This document shows positions 9,980-21,208 of a stretch of 64,000 nt of DNA, piece after piece. The notes beneath the pieces were generated by a model. It had not been told where the DNA came from, ran no database searches, and saw only the letters and a list, made by a program, of their open reading frames with translations. How positions within the stretch are numbered: the first letter of the stretch is position 1; every line of letters starts with the position of its first letter. The DNA comes from Casuarina equisetifolia. Taxonomy: Eukaryota; Streptophyta; Magnoliopsida; Fagales; Casuarinaceae. Made by a program: the position numbers and the translations under genes. The stretch covers positions 30,469,884-30,533,883 of the forward strand of contig CM052356.1 in assembly GCA_028551475.1 (NCBI GenBank). The letters are read 5' to 3'.

Positions 9980-12900
9980 GGCAATATGGGAGATGAAATG
10001 ATGAATGTTGTGGTGTTGGTGGACTCAGGAAGCACTCATATCTTCCTGAGTGCTTAGTTGGCCAGAAAAATGAAATTGACACCCGATGTAACTAAGAGAT
10101 TCAAGGTGGAGGTAGCAAATGGGGAAGTAATTCAAGGAGAAGGATTTTATTCAAAAGTTCCTATAACCTTACAAGGAACTATGATGACTGTAGATTTTTT
10201 TTATCCTACCTATTCCTAATTTGGGAGTCATTCTAGGGGTACAATGGTTAGCTACATTGGGAGAAGTAATATGTAAATTTGCAGAACTTAAGATGTCTTT
10301 CATTTATAATGGAAGGATAGTGGAGTTTTATGGTGATTAGAATCTTAAGAATAAAATTGCGGACAGTTCTGAGTTGAGCATATTACTTGGACAGCAAAAG
10401 GAAGGAATGGTTTTACACCTCAAAACTATAACACAGAACCGGAAGACTGAGCAGCAAGGGGATTGGTCAAAAGAAATGAAGAATCTCCTTCATAAATACG
10501 ATAAACTCTTCCAGAAACCCCACAGATTACCCCCTCACAGGGGGCATGAGCATCAGATTGTGCTCAAGAATGATTCTAAGGTCATTATTAATAAGCCATA
10601 CAGGTATCCTTACTTGCAAAAGAAAGAAATAGAAAGTTTGGTGTTGGAGTTGTTGGATGAAGGAATAATAACAGAGTGTTGCAGTCCTTTCTCTTCTCTA
10701 GTCATTTTGGTGAGAAAGAAGGATGAAACATGGAGGATGTGTGTGGATTACCAAGCAGTCAATAAGGAAACCATTAAAGATGGTTTTCCAATTCCCACAG
10801 TTGATGAGCTCTTGGATGAGCTACATGGGTTAAGGTTCTTTACCAAGCTGGATCTAAGATCCGGGTATCATCAAATCCGTATACAACCTACATATATTGG
10901 GAAAACAACTTTCCAAACACCACAAGGGCATTACGAATTCTTGGTAATGCCTTTCAGGCTTTGTAATGCACCCTCAACCTTCCAAAGCTTGATGAATAAG
11001 GTATTCAAGGAATACTTAAGCTCCTTTGTATTAGTTTTTTTTTTATGATATTCTTGTTTACAGTAAGTCTTGGAGAGAACACATTGAACATGTGCAGTTG
11101 GTATTTGACAAACACTTAAAGAACCAGCTATATGTTAAGAAAGAAAAGTGTGCATTTGGAGTTAAGGTTGTTAATTACCTTGGCCACATGATAACAGAAA
11201 AAGGAATGGAGATGGATCATGAAAAGGTTAAGGCTATGATAGAATGGCCTACACCTACCAGTGTGAAGTCCTTAAGAGGGTTCTTAGGATTGACTAGGTA
11301 TTACCGAAAGTTCATCAAAGATTATGGCTTCATAGCAGCTCCTTTAACACAGATACTAAAAAAAAAAATTCATTTCAGTGGAATGAAGTAGCCACAAAAG
11401 CATTTCAAGATTTGAAAGGTGTTATGACTCAAGCACCTATACTAAGACTGCCAGATTTTTCCTTAAAATTTGTGATTGAATGTGATGCATGTGCAGTGGG
11501 TATAAGGGTTGTACTATCCCAAGAAGGCAAGCCAATAGCCTTCTTTAGTCAAGCATTACAAGGGAAAAATTTATTACCATCAACATACGAAAAGGAATTG
11601 TTGGCTTTAATTCTTGCAGTTAAGAGATGGAGGCAATATCTGTTAGGGGCCAAATTGATTGTGTAGACAAATCAAAGAAGTTTGCATAACTTATGGCACC
11701 ATAAAATCTCAACCCTAGCTTAACAACATTGGTTGAGTAAATTAATTGGCTATGATTTTAAAATCCACTATCGACCAAGGAAGGTAAATAATGTGGTTGA
11801 TGCATTGTCCAGGAAGGAAGAAGAAGTATAGTCGGGTGGAGGGGACAATCAAGAAGGTCAGTTGAAATCAAATGCCAAGGAAAAGAAGCTGGAATTCATT
11901 TTGATTCAAAAGGAAATTAGGAAGTGGGAGAAAGTAGCAAGAAGAGAACAGAAGAAGGAGAATAAAGGCAGTTTCATTGCCCGTTCCTAAATGGTTAGAT
12001 CCCATACAAGAAGAAGTATGTCATACTAAGAAAGCACAAGAAATACTGAATAAAATCAGTATTGGAGAAGTTGGAAACCAATGGCAATACCGGAATGGCA
12101 TTATATTTTTCAAAAACAGGATCTTTTTATGTAAGAATTCAACCTTAGTTCCAGCGATTCTAAAAGAAGTACATGAAGCTACACATGAAGGTTATTTCAA
12201 GACCCTCCAAAGAATCAAGGCAATTTTTTTTTTGGAAAAATATAAAGAAGAATATGGCCAAGTATGTAAAGGAATGTCAAGTTTGTCAGTAGGTTAAATG
12301 GCAAAATACAAAATCGAGTGGATTGTTATAGTCACTACCCATTCCAGCTCAAGTATGGGAGGATATCAGTGTGGATTTCATTGAAGGCCTCCCTAATTCC
12401 AAAGGTAAGCAAGTCATCATGGTTATAGTAGACTGACTATCAAAATCAGCTTATTTTTTAGCTATTGCTCACCCTTACACAACAATCAGTGTGGCTCAGA
12501 TATTTTTTGGGAATGTGTTCAAACTATATGGAATGCCAAGGAGCATAGTATGTGACCATGATGTAGTGTTCACAAGTGGATTTTGGTAGTAGTTGTTTGA
12601 GGTGCAAGGTACGAAATTCAATTTCTTTATTGCTTACCATCCATAAACAAATGGTCAGAGTGAGGTCACCAATAAAACTTTAGAAGTTTATCTGCATTGT
12701 TTAATTGGGGATCATCTGAAGGAGTGGGTGAAATGGCTGTCTTGGGCAGAATTCTACTATAATACTAGTGTCCATGGGCCCACTAAAATATCTCCTTTTG
12801 AAGTGGTTTACGATAGACCTCCCCCCACTCTTTTATCATACATTCCTGGTTCTTCACCCTTGGAAGCAATGGATCAGGAACTTAAGAAAAAAGATGAAGT

Positions 12901-13440
12901 ATTAAGAGATATTAAGGAAAGGTTGGTAGTAGCTTAGAATCGAATGTAGAAGTATTACAATGCTGGAAGGAAGGAGGAGGTTTATCAAGTTGGTGATCGA
13001 GTATACTTGAAACTTCAACCCTATAGAGGCACTTCAGTGACTATTCGTAAGAACCACAAGCTATCCTAGAGGTATTATGGACCCTTTGAGATAATACAAA
13101 GAATTAGAGAAATGGCTTATTGTCTCAAGCTTCCTGGATGGTCTAAGGTGCATAATGTTTTCCATGTTTCCTTAAAAGGGTCATTAGAGATCATATAGTA
13201 ATACAACTTGAACTACCAGCATACCTAGCAAAGGAAGATGCCATTAGTCCTCAGCCACAAGCCATTTTGGACTAGCGAGTATGGAAGAAAAGAAATCAGT
13301 TCTTGATCCACTGGTAAGGGCTGCCAGTATAGGAAGCTACTTGGGTGGATACATTGTAGTTTGAAGATTATTATCCTGAGTTTAACCTTAAGAGCAAAAA
13401 AGTTCAGCCTTAAGGACAAGGCTGTAGTCCAGCAGGAAGG
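9980..13440 (+). pseudogene. Gypsy pol remnant: protease, RT, RNase H, integrase, chromodomain-like end
   Basis: The protease motif VDSGSTH is at about 10018-10038. RT is readable at 10550-11400 (TWRMCVDYQAVN, FFTKLDLRSGYHQIRI). At the catalytic box a run of ten T (11035-11044) shifts frame and the expected Asp pair reads FYDI, so one Asp is lost. RNase H includes VIECDACAVGI near 11470. Integrase has the zinc-binding segment (12160-12300), SVDFIEGLP, a CDHDVVFTSGFW segment and YHP-TNGQSE. In-frame stops fall at 11664, 12434, 12587, 12590 and 12644. Near 13260-13400 a chromodomain-like stretch (QFLIHWKGLP in one frame) suggests the chromovirus lineage. Confidence 0.88.
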
Positions 13441-13442
13441 GA

Positions 13443-13886
13443 TGCAACGTACCCCTTAAATAAATAAGCCACGTCAGAAGGAAGCTGAGTTAGTAGTGAT
13501 GAAATGGCAATTAATTGTTTAGTTAGTAGTAACTTGGATTCTGTTATTGTTAGTAGTTTCATTAGTTAATTGGTTGTAACTGGATGAGGCTATTAATGTC
13601 TTTATTCATTAGTTGTAAGTTAGTTAGCAATTGTTAGCTAACTGACTAGTATAAATAGAAGTTGAAGGCGGGAAGACATATATGAAAATTGTAAGCATTT
13701 CGTTGAATAAGAGATAAGGTCTCGGGTTCCCTTCAGAAATCCCAATTGTTTCCTTCATATATTGTTTCAAAATAGGGCGTAAGGCTAAGCTTTCTTAGGC
13801 AGATTTCACGGTTGCTTCGTCACCAATTTCCAAACCTCTCACTAGATCAGTAACCAAAACCCTTTTGAATAAGGAGGTATGTTACA
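13443..13886 (+). repeat. Gypsy 3' LTR
   Basis: 444 bp from TGCAACGTACC to TATGTTACA, followed by the target duplication CTACA. Most differences from the 5' LTR are C/T or G/A changes, the pattern expected from decay of methylated cytosines. Confidence 0.92.
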
Positions 13887-14589
13887 CTACACTTCTTCCT
13901 CATGGTAAAAGAAAAACACATACTCATTACCTTTTCTAGTCAAATGTTTCCAACTTTGATACCTTTAAACTATCGAACTTAAATTTACTTCCCTAGGTTC
14001 CTCATATATGGTGGCTTTATTCAACGTCAAAAGATGCAAGGTTTTCTTATAGGTGACATCACCTCTCACCAGTTCCTCACTCAAAATGGAGCATAAAAGC
14101 CAAATCTAGACCATGAGGCTTGGTAGCAAAGCAACAGTCTCATAAGGTCATGGATTATTAGCACTTAATCCAGATAAGCATTTGGACATATATTTGAGTT
14201 GAAAACCCCTACAAAAATATGGAGTGTCTTGCCCAATGACTTTGCACAAAATATAAAGGAATGGGAGTTTGATCTCTTATCTTGCTTGCATAGTTTGCAG
14301 AAAGGTTTAAAGTCACTTTTTGTGTATCTTAGTGAGTTTCAAACTCCTGTAATAACCTTAGCTCAAAGGTTTGGGAAAGAATTATGAATCTTTTTGTACA
14401 TCCATGTTTACTATTATGTTTAAACCACTTACTTCAACGTACTCCGAAGTGGTTTGCACAATTACAAGCCTTTAAAGTACATATCAATAGGTATAACTCC
14501 TTAACATCTCTAGGAAATTGTTGCCTTTGTTGCATAGAGAACCAACCATGGTTGTCATTTTGGTGGTTGTGATCATAAAAGCAACTCAT
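13887..14589 (+). pseudogene. Copia-1 gag remnant
   Basis: Several frames together read as a Ty1/copia Gag (UBN2-like) domain. LTQNGA, NLDHEAW and SLIRSWIISTLNPD are at about 14075-14170, followed by LHSLQKGLKSLFVYLSEFQT near 14286-14345. Stops and frameshifts are present. It continues the copia-1 leader interrupted at 8500 by the gypsy insertion. It is interrupted in turn at 14590 by the minus-strand copia-2. Confidence 0.7.
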
Positions 14590-14969
14590 TGAAAGAACAC
14601 ATAATTTAGGAATTAGGTCACCGAAATTAAGAATATGGTGATGAAGAAGAAGAAGAATAAAAACCCTAATATCGTGTGTGTGAAATTGATTTGATTTCTC
14701 TAATAATTTTCTTTATAGAGTGAATTACAATATATATCGATACACAATTTATAGAATAAACATTTACAAAATCAAATCAAAAAATTTTGGAAAGAAATTG
14801 ACTAATGGCGTTAGAGAGAAATTCGGACAAACTCGATGAACACAATCATAGGTCATGGACGGGTCACGAAGCGAGTTATGTGGTCTTGTTGGGTCGCTCG
14901 TCTCTGCTAGGGTTAAGGCTGATGTGGCTAATGATTTGACATGGCTGAGGTGTTGACGTGGCAAGTCCA

Positions 14970-17447
14970 TGATAACTTTATTTTTATAGAGTTATTTTAC
15001 CTATTTTTAAGCAATAGATAATGCAATACTTATGATAAATTCCTTTTTATGTATTTAAATTTGCCTTGTTTTTGTAGAATAAGGAAGCATGGAGAAAAAG
15101 AACAAGCATGGAGAACCTGATGCTTATTATATGACAAAATATGGTCAAATATCAAGATCAAGAAAATAAAAATGGGCTTGGGCTTTGGATGATTGTTATT
15201 AAATTTTTTATTGTTATTGGGTTTTCTAAATAATTAGAATACTTGATCATATTAGGAGTTCAAAGCCTAATTAAATTAAGAATTTAAAACCTAATTGTTT
15301 TTGATATCTAAAACCTACTTCTATTAGGATATGAGATAGGTTTAAACATAAATCCTATTTAATAGAAGAGAAAAGGCAAAAGAAGGAGGGAGAGGAAATT
15401 GAGCACAACTCAAGGTTTTCTTGAAGAGAAGACAAAAAGGGTGATAGACTTTTTATTCTTGGATTCAAGATGCCTTCTTTATTTCTTATTATTGTTCTTC
15501 CTCATTATTTCTTTATTCTTTAGTTTACTTTTGTTAAAGTTACAATGTAACCTAATTATAATGGTATGAATCTTATGATTATTATGTTTTGCAAGATGTT
15601 TTGTTTATGTGAAGTTGCATATTACTATGTTTAATGCTTTTAAGTAATTAGTTACTACTTAAATGATTTGATTTGCATATTTGAGACTGAGAGGAGATGT
15701 GATAACTCTATTTTTATAGAGTTATTTTACCTATTTTAGGTAATAAATAACTTTAATAATTGTGAGAAAACATTTGAACTCCTTTTTATTTACTTAATTT
15801 TATCTTGTTTATATAGCACAAGGAGGCAAGGAGAAAAGGAATGAACATGGAGAACCTGATGCTTATTATGTGGAAAAATCATAATATCAAGATTAAGAGA
15901 GTCAAGATGGGCTTGGGCTTGGGCTTTGGATGATTGTTATTAGATTTTCTATTTATTTAGAAAACCTAGTCATATTAGGAATTCAAATCCTAATTAATTT
16001 AGGAGTTCAAAACCTAATTGTTTTAGATCTCTAAAACCCAATTCTACTAGGATCGGAGATAGGTCTAAACCTAAACCCTATTTAAGAGAAGAGAAGAGGC
16101 AAAAGAAAAAGGGGGTAGAAAATTGAGCACAACTCAAGAAAAAGGCCAAGAATTCAAGGTTTTTTTTGAAGAGAAGACAAAAAGGGTGATAAACTTCTTG
16201 TTCTTGGATTTAAGATGCCTTTTTTATTTCTTATTACTATTCTTCCTCATTATCTCTTTATGTTTTAGTTTATTTTTTGTTAGAGCTACGATGTAACCTA
16301 ATTATGATGGTATGAATCTCATGATTATTATGTTTTGCAAGATATTTTGTTTATGTGAAGTTGCATATTATTGTGTTTAATGCTTTTAAGTGATTAGCTA
16401 CCACTTGAATGATCTGATTTGCATGTTTGAGATCGACAGGAGATGATATGCAGTTACTTCTTGTAATATGTAACCATAAATTAAATATGAATAGACATAT
16501 ACCATATTATTTGTGTGGCTTTCAGTATAAATTGAGAATATTCACAGATCTTAATGCATTTGGTTTGTTTCAATTCACATATAGAGATATAGTGAGTTAA
16601 TGAACTAAGTAAGTTTGCTATACCTAGACAAAGGATAGTAAATAAATGAGGAGATTCTGCCATCACATAGATATTATCTCTCTTGCAAGCATAAATAATC
16701 AATATTAATACCTAGTAATTATGGTGAAATCAGACACTTTAACATATTTCTTTTATTAAGTTTTCTTAAATTTAGTTGATTAATCTATCATCTATTAATT
16801 TGTTTTGTTAGATAAATTCTAGAAGTTGTTCACCGTTAGTAATTAGTTGGCTTAGTAATCACCAATCTCTGTGGGACGATATCTTTCTTATAATTATATT
16901 ACTTGTTCGACATGTTTACTTGCATTTAGAATTTCATCGAACAAGATGATATGCAGTTGCTTCTTGTAATGTGTAACTATAAATTAAATATGGATAAATA
17001 TATATTATATTGTTTGTGTGGCTTTCGGTGTAAACTATGAATGTTTATAGATCCTAATGCATTTGGTTTGTTTTAATTCACATATAGAGATATAGTGAAT
17101 TAATAAATTAAATAGGTTTGTTATACCTAGACATAGGATAATAAATAAATTAGAAAGTTCTGCCATTACATAAATATTATCCTTCTTGCAAGCATAAATA
17201 ATCAATATTAGTACTTAGTAGTTATGGTGAAATCAAATGCTCTAACATATTTTTTATATTTAGTTTTTCTTAAATTTTGTTGGTTAGTTTATTCTCTATC
17301 AATTTGGATTGCTAGATAAATTCTAAGAGTTGTTCACCGTTAGTAATTAGTTGGTCTAGTAATCACCAATCTCTATGGGATGATATCTTTCTTATCATTA
17401 TATTACTTGTTTGACATGTTCACTTGCATTTATAATTTTACTGAACA
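14970..17447 (+). mobile_element. Solo LTR (family LTR-B), outer copy
   Basis: The LTR starts TGATAACTTTATTTTTATAG and ends TTTTACTGAACA. It is flanked by GTCCA (14965-14969) and ATCCA (17448-17452), a target duplication with one change. It is split by a second LTR of the same family at 15700-16943. Without that, its length is about 1.23 kb, the same as the solo copy at 49816-51036. No internal element sequence is present, so it arose by LTR-LTR recombination after insertion into the copia-2 LTR. Confidence 0.85.
15700..16943 (+). mobile_element. Solo LTR (family LTR-B), inner copy nested in the outer one
   Basis: It runs from TGATAACTCTATTTTTATAG to TTTCATCGAACA, 1244 bp. The perfect target duplication AGATG lies at 15695-15699 and 16944-16948. 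It inserted at the GGAGATGATATGCAG site inside another LTR of the same family. The start forms a hairpin, ATAACTCTAT-TTTT-ATAGAGTTAT (15702-15725). Confidence 0.92.
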
Positions 17448-17595
17448 ATCCACATGGTGTTGACATGTCCTTTAACATCCTCTAGCAAACTGAAGGGGTA
17501 GAGTGCACTGTCAGCTTAGAGTGAAGAAGATGAACTCGAGCATAGGAGAGACCTTTGGTGAAGATGTCAACGGGTTGATCCACAGTGGAAATGAA

Positions 17596-18990
17596 TTAGA
17601 GATAAAGTTGACCATGGGCTAGATGTTCCTGAACAAAGTGGAAGTCAATATCAATGTGCTTGGTACGAGCATGAAAAACAGGATTGCCTATCAAGTATAG
17701 AGAAGAGAGATTGTTGCACCACAAAGTTGGAGGATGTGGTGGCAAAACACGAAGATCATAGAGGAGGTACTCAACCCATATAAGTTCAGCAATGGTGTTG
17801 ACAAAAGACTTGTACTCAGCCTCTATGTTGGAGTGAGAAATGGTGCATTGCTTACGGGAACTCCAAGAGATAAGATTCTGGCTTAGGAAGATACAAAAGC
17901 CGCCAATAAATTGACGATCATCATGGTAACCCACCCAATTAGCACCTAAAAAGGCATGAAGAGCCGTGGAGGGACTATGAGTGAGGTAAAGTCTAAGGAG
18001 AAGAGTGTTAGCTAGGTAGCACATAACGCGTTTGATCACTTGCCAATGATTAATGGTAGGGCGGTTAAGGAACTAATAAGCGATGCTGACAGCATAGGCA
18101 ATGTCAGGATAAGTAAGAGTGAGATACTGAAAAGCATTAATGATATTATGGTAGAAAGTGAGGTCAACAAGAGGCTTGCCATGCTAGACGGAAAGGGGCT
18201 CGTTCGTTGTACATGGAGTAGAGACAATTTTGGCATCAATCATCTTGGAATGAGCAAGGATGTCATGAGTGAACTTTACTTGATGAAAAAGGAGACCATC
18301 AGACGTGGGTTGCACCTTAACCCCAAGAAAGTAGTGAATAAGACCAAGATCCTTAAGGGCAAACTCTTGTTGAAGAATATGTAAAAGAGTAATAAGTGGG
18401 GTTAGGAGGACTTGATGAGTATAATATCAATAACATAAATGAGGAGGATGATGCTATACCGAGGAGTATGGCGAGTGAACATAAAAGTGTCAACTATAGA
18501 GATGATGAAGCCAATAGAGAGAAGGAATGAGCTCAATCGTTGATACCAAGCATAAAGGGCCTACTTAAGCCCATAGAGAGCGTGATAAAGATGACAGACA
18601 TGCAATAGGTGAGTAGGACTAACAAATCCTTGAGGTTACTCCATATAACCACTTCATTGAAATGGTCGTGGATGAAGGCATTGGAGATGTCTAACTGGTG
18701 AATGGTCCAACCAGGGGAGTAGGCAAGAGAGAGAATTGTGTGGATTGTAACAGGCTTAGCAACAGGGTTGAAGGTCTCTGTGAAGTCTATGCCTTCCTGC
18801 TGATGAAAGTCCTTAGTAACTAGATGCGCCTTATAGCACTCAAGAGAGCCATCTGACCAAAGCTTGGACTTGAAGATCCACTTGCAGCCAATGGGATGGA
18901 TGCTAGAGAGGGGAGGTACAAGAACCTAAGTGCCATTACAGATGTGAGTAGTATATTCAGTAGCTATGACCTCACTCTAACATGGATTGC
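17596..18990 (-). pseudogene. Copia-2 reverse transcriptase and RNase H remnant
   Basis: On the minus strand RT reads through frame changes. GCKWIFKSKLWSDGSLE and FTETFNPVAKPVTIHTIL lie near 18760-18900, and IHQLDISNAFIHDHF near 18660-18710. The longest RNase H frame (17596-18039) contains WSSRKQCTISHSNIEAEYKS and ARTKHIDIDFHFVQEHL, typical of copia elements. It would copy element RNA into DNA. Stops and shifts make it non-functional. Confidence 0.85.
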
Positions 18991-19599
18991 AATGACTTGA
19001 GTGAAGTAGGTAAGTTTAAGGTAGGGGTGAGCATAAGTGGTGAGGGCATAAGTCTAATGGCAAGTAAGGGTGTGATGAGTAGTGGTGCCATTCTGAAGGT
19101 AGGTGACCAACCGAGAAGGTGAGGCTGAGGGATTAAGGGGCGGTGGTGAGGGTGGAAGAGAGGGAGAGGTTGTATGGGAAGGCTTGGGGAATATCTAAAT
19201 GGGTGGTACAATGGGAAGGGCTAGGGGAGATAATAGGAACTGGGACAAGAATGATGTTTGAAGGTGAGGGGTCAAGGCAAGGTGGGGAAGGGCTGTGGTA
19301 GGGGAAGACCTCCTCATGAAAGATAGTGTCAGCTACAATGAACAAACGCTGCATTTGAGGATTGTAACAGCAGTAGCCTCGGTAGCCTAGGGGATACCTA
19401 AGAAAAATGCATGCTTAAGATTGTAGGATGAGCTTGTGGGGAGCATACGGCTAAAGATAAGGAAAGATAGCACAACCAAAAACCCAGAGATGGGAGGTGT
19501 CCAAAATGTGGTGAAAGAATAGCTGCCACAGAGATTGATGACCAAGTAGGGGAGTTGTGAGGCGGTTGATGAGGAACACCACTGATTCAAATGCAAAAT

Positions 19600-20029
19600 C
19601 CCAAAAGTGTGGCGAAATTGAGGCATGAATGAGTAGGGTGAGGCTAGTCTTAATAATATGGCAATGCTTTTACTTAACAATACCATTTTGGAATAGTGTA
19701 GGAGTAGGAGAGGCGCTGATGAATGCCATGTTGCTGCAAGTAAGTTTGGAAGGCAGAGGGGAAAAACTCTGAAGCATCATTACATTGAATCACCTAGAGT
19801 TAGAAATGGAGTTAATTCTCAACAAACTTGTGAAAGGTGGTGAAAGTAGTAAGAAAATTAGAGTGAGAATGAAAAGTGTAAAGCCATGTGAAGCGGGAGA
19901 AATCATCAATAAAACACACATAGTATTTATTGCCACTAAAGGAGTTAACAGGGGTAGAGCCCCTTACATCAAAATGAACTAGTTGTAATGGAAATGACAA
20001 CCTGGACAGGGAAGGGGGTGGGGGTGGCG
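19600..20029 (-). pseudogene. Copia-2 integrase core remnant
   Basis: The minus strand at 19812-20000 reads LVHFDVRGSTPVNSFSG and FIDDFSRFTWLYTF, the first catalytic Asp region of copia integrases. The same domain continues leftward through broken frames. Upstream on the minus strand it is cut at about 20029 by the Athila-like insertion and resumes at 24907. Confidence 0.82.
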
Positions 20030-20164
20030 ATGAAGTTTTTGGTGTCGTTGCTGGGGATTGGTTATTTTACTGTTGATTAATATTAATACTGAATAGCTTC
20101 TTAGTTTAATCTAGCTTTTATTGCTTTATTTTACTTTATTTTTGTTTTCTTACAGAAAAGAAAG

Positions 20165-21208
20165 ATGGAGAACAATGATAGTTCACATAGACTCCTAAGA
20201 GACTATGCTGCACCAACATTTTGGAATGCCACATCAAGCTTTCAAAGGCCTGCAAGTCAGGCAAACTACTTTGAGATCGAGCTAGCACATAATGTAAATA
20301 CCCTCGCAGACTCACGTGCCGAATGGGAAGTGTTCCTGATGAATAGATTTTGTGAATTTTATGGTGGAGCACATGAGAGCACGGAATGTCAAGTAGGTAA
20401 CCCCTATGTTCATTATAATGATTATGCTAATTTTGTTGGGAATCCTAGCAGGTCACAAAATGACTATTACTCCAACTCGTACAATCCGGGATGGTACAAC
20501 CATCAAACTTGTACATGGAGTAATCCAAATGAGATAAGACCGCAACCAACATTTAGGCAAACAGAAGAGGTGAAACCTAATTTTGAGGACATGATCAGTG
20601 AGCTAGCCATCACCACACAGAACTTTACAGAGAGGACTGAAGCAAGATTTCAGAATCAAGAAGAGAGCTTTCAGAGACAAGATGCTTCAATCCGAAGATT
20701 AGAAGTGCAGATGAGTCAGCTTATCAATATGATCTCAGAGATTCAGAAGGGTCCTTTGCCTAGCGAAGTGGAGAAAAGCCCTATGGATACCGCGGAGGCA
20801 ATAACCCTAACATGTGGCAACCAAGTAGGAGAAGATGATGCTGACAATGAAATTTTTGAAGAAATAGATAAAGATGTCAGCCTACAACTTGAGGAGGCAC
20901 CTAGGAACAACCTTGTTCTTGCAATTCATGAGTCCTTTATGCCTCTAACTCCATCTACCCAAAGATTCCAGCAACGCGTTAAAGATAAGCAATTTTTGAA
21001 ATTCCTTGATATATCTTTAAAACTGCACATTAACATTCCTTTTGCAGATACTCCAGTTCAAATACCTAGTTGTGAAGAATTTTTAAAAAAGATACTGGAG
21101 AACAAAAGGAAGCTGGAAATATATGAGACAGTTGTGTTGATCGAAGAATGCACAACCATCAAACGACACAAACTGTCTTCAAAATTGCTGGAGTTTCATC
21201 CTCCTTGA
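20165..21208 (+). CDS. Athila/Tat-like Gag-region ORF, 347 aa
   Basis: The intact ORF starts MENNDSSHRLLRDY. A Cys/His cluster CEFYGGAHESTEC (about residues 68-80) resembles a zinc knuckle with the second Cys changed to Tyr. An Asn/Tyr/Trp-rich stretch follows (84-118). A predicted coiled coil lies at about 139-195 (ARFQNQEESFQRQDASIRR and following). An acidic linker follows, and the C-terminal part (about 275-347, KQFLKFLDISLKLHINIPF) matches the segment before protease in Athila/Tat polyproteins. No protease or RT follows, so this is a non-autonomous derivative. The frame is open over its whole length. It is retrotransposon-derived rather than a host gene. Confidence 0.75.
   Translation: MENNDSSHRLLRDYAAPTFWNATSSFQRPASQANYFEIELAHNVNTLADSRAEWEVFLMNRFCEFYGGAHESTECQVGNPYVHYNDYANFVGNPSRSQNDYYSNSYNPGWYNHQTCTWSNPNEIRPQPTFRQTEEVKPNFEDMISELAITTQNFTERTEARFQNQEESFQRQDASIRRLEVQMSQLINMISEIQKGPLPSEVEKSPMDTAEAITLTCGNQVGEDDADNEIFEEIDKDVSLQLEEAPRNNLVLAIHESFMPLTPSTQRFQQRVKDKQFLKFLDISLKLHINIPFADTPVQIPSCEEFLKKILENKRKLEIYETVVLIEECTTIKRHKLSSKLLEFHPP

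Larger units (their letters stand above)
8501..13886 (+). mobile_element. Ty3/gypsy element, chromovirus-like, complete but defective
   Basis: LTRs are 8501-8947 and 13443-13886, both TG...CA, flanked by a perfect 5-bp target duplication CTACA (8496-8500 and 13887-13891). The PBS region is TGGTATCGGA from 8951. The purine tract CAGGAAGGGA precedes the right LTR. Internal order is gag, zinc knuckle, protease, reverse transcriptase, RNase H, integrase and a C-terminal chromodomain-like segment, which is Ty3/gypsy order. The LTRs differ at roughly two dozen positions by eye, so it is younger than its host copia-1. Many stops and at least two frameshifts make it non-autonomous. Confidence 0.93.
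14590..17477 (-). repeat. Copia-2 3' LTR, interrupted
   Basis: The LTR parts 14590-14969 and 17448-17477 match the right LTR 26736-27040. Shared landmarks are TGAAAGAA, GAATTACAATATATATC, TAGAATAAACATTTACAAAATC, ATTTTGGAAAGAAATTG, GGCTGAGGTGTT, AAGTCCACATGGTG and CTTTAACA. The left copy contains an extra segment near 14850-14930 not seen in the right LTR. Confidence 0.82.

Noticed and set aside
20165..21208. 347-codon ORF as a novel host gene
   Set aside because: The PBS-type leader just upstream, the GGGAGGCAACCCAAG motif just downstream and the Athila-like C-terminus identify it as retrotransposon Gag-region sequence.
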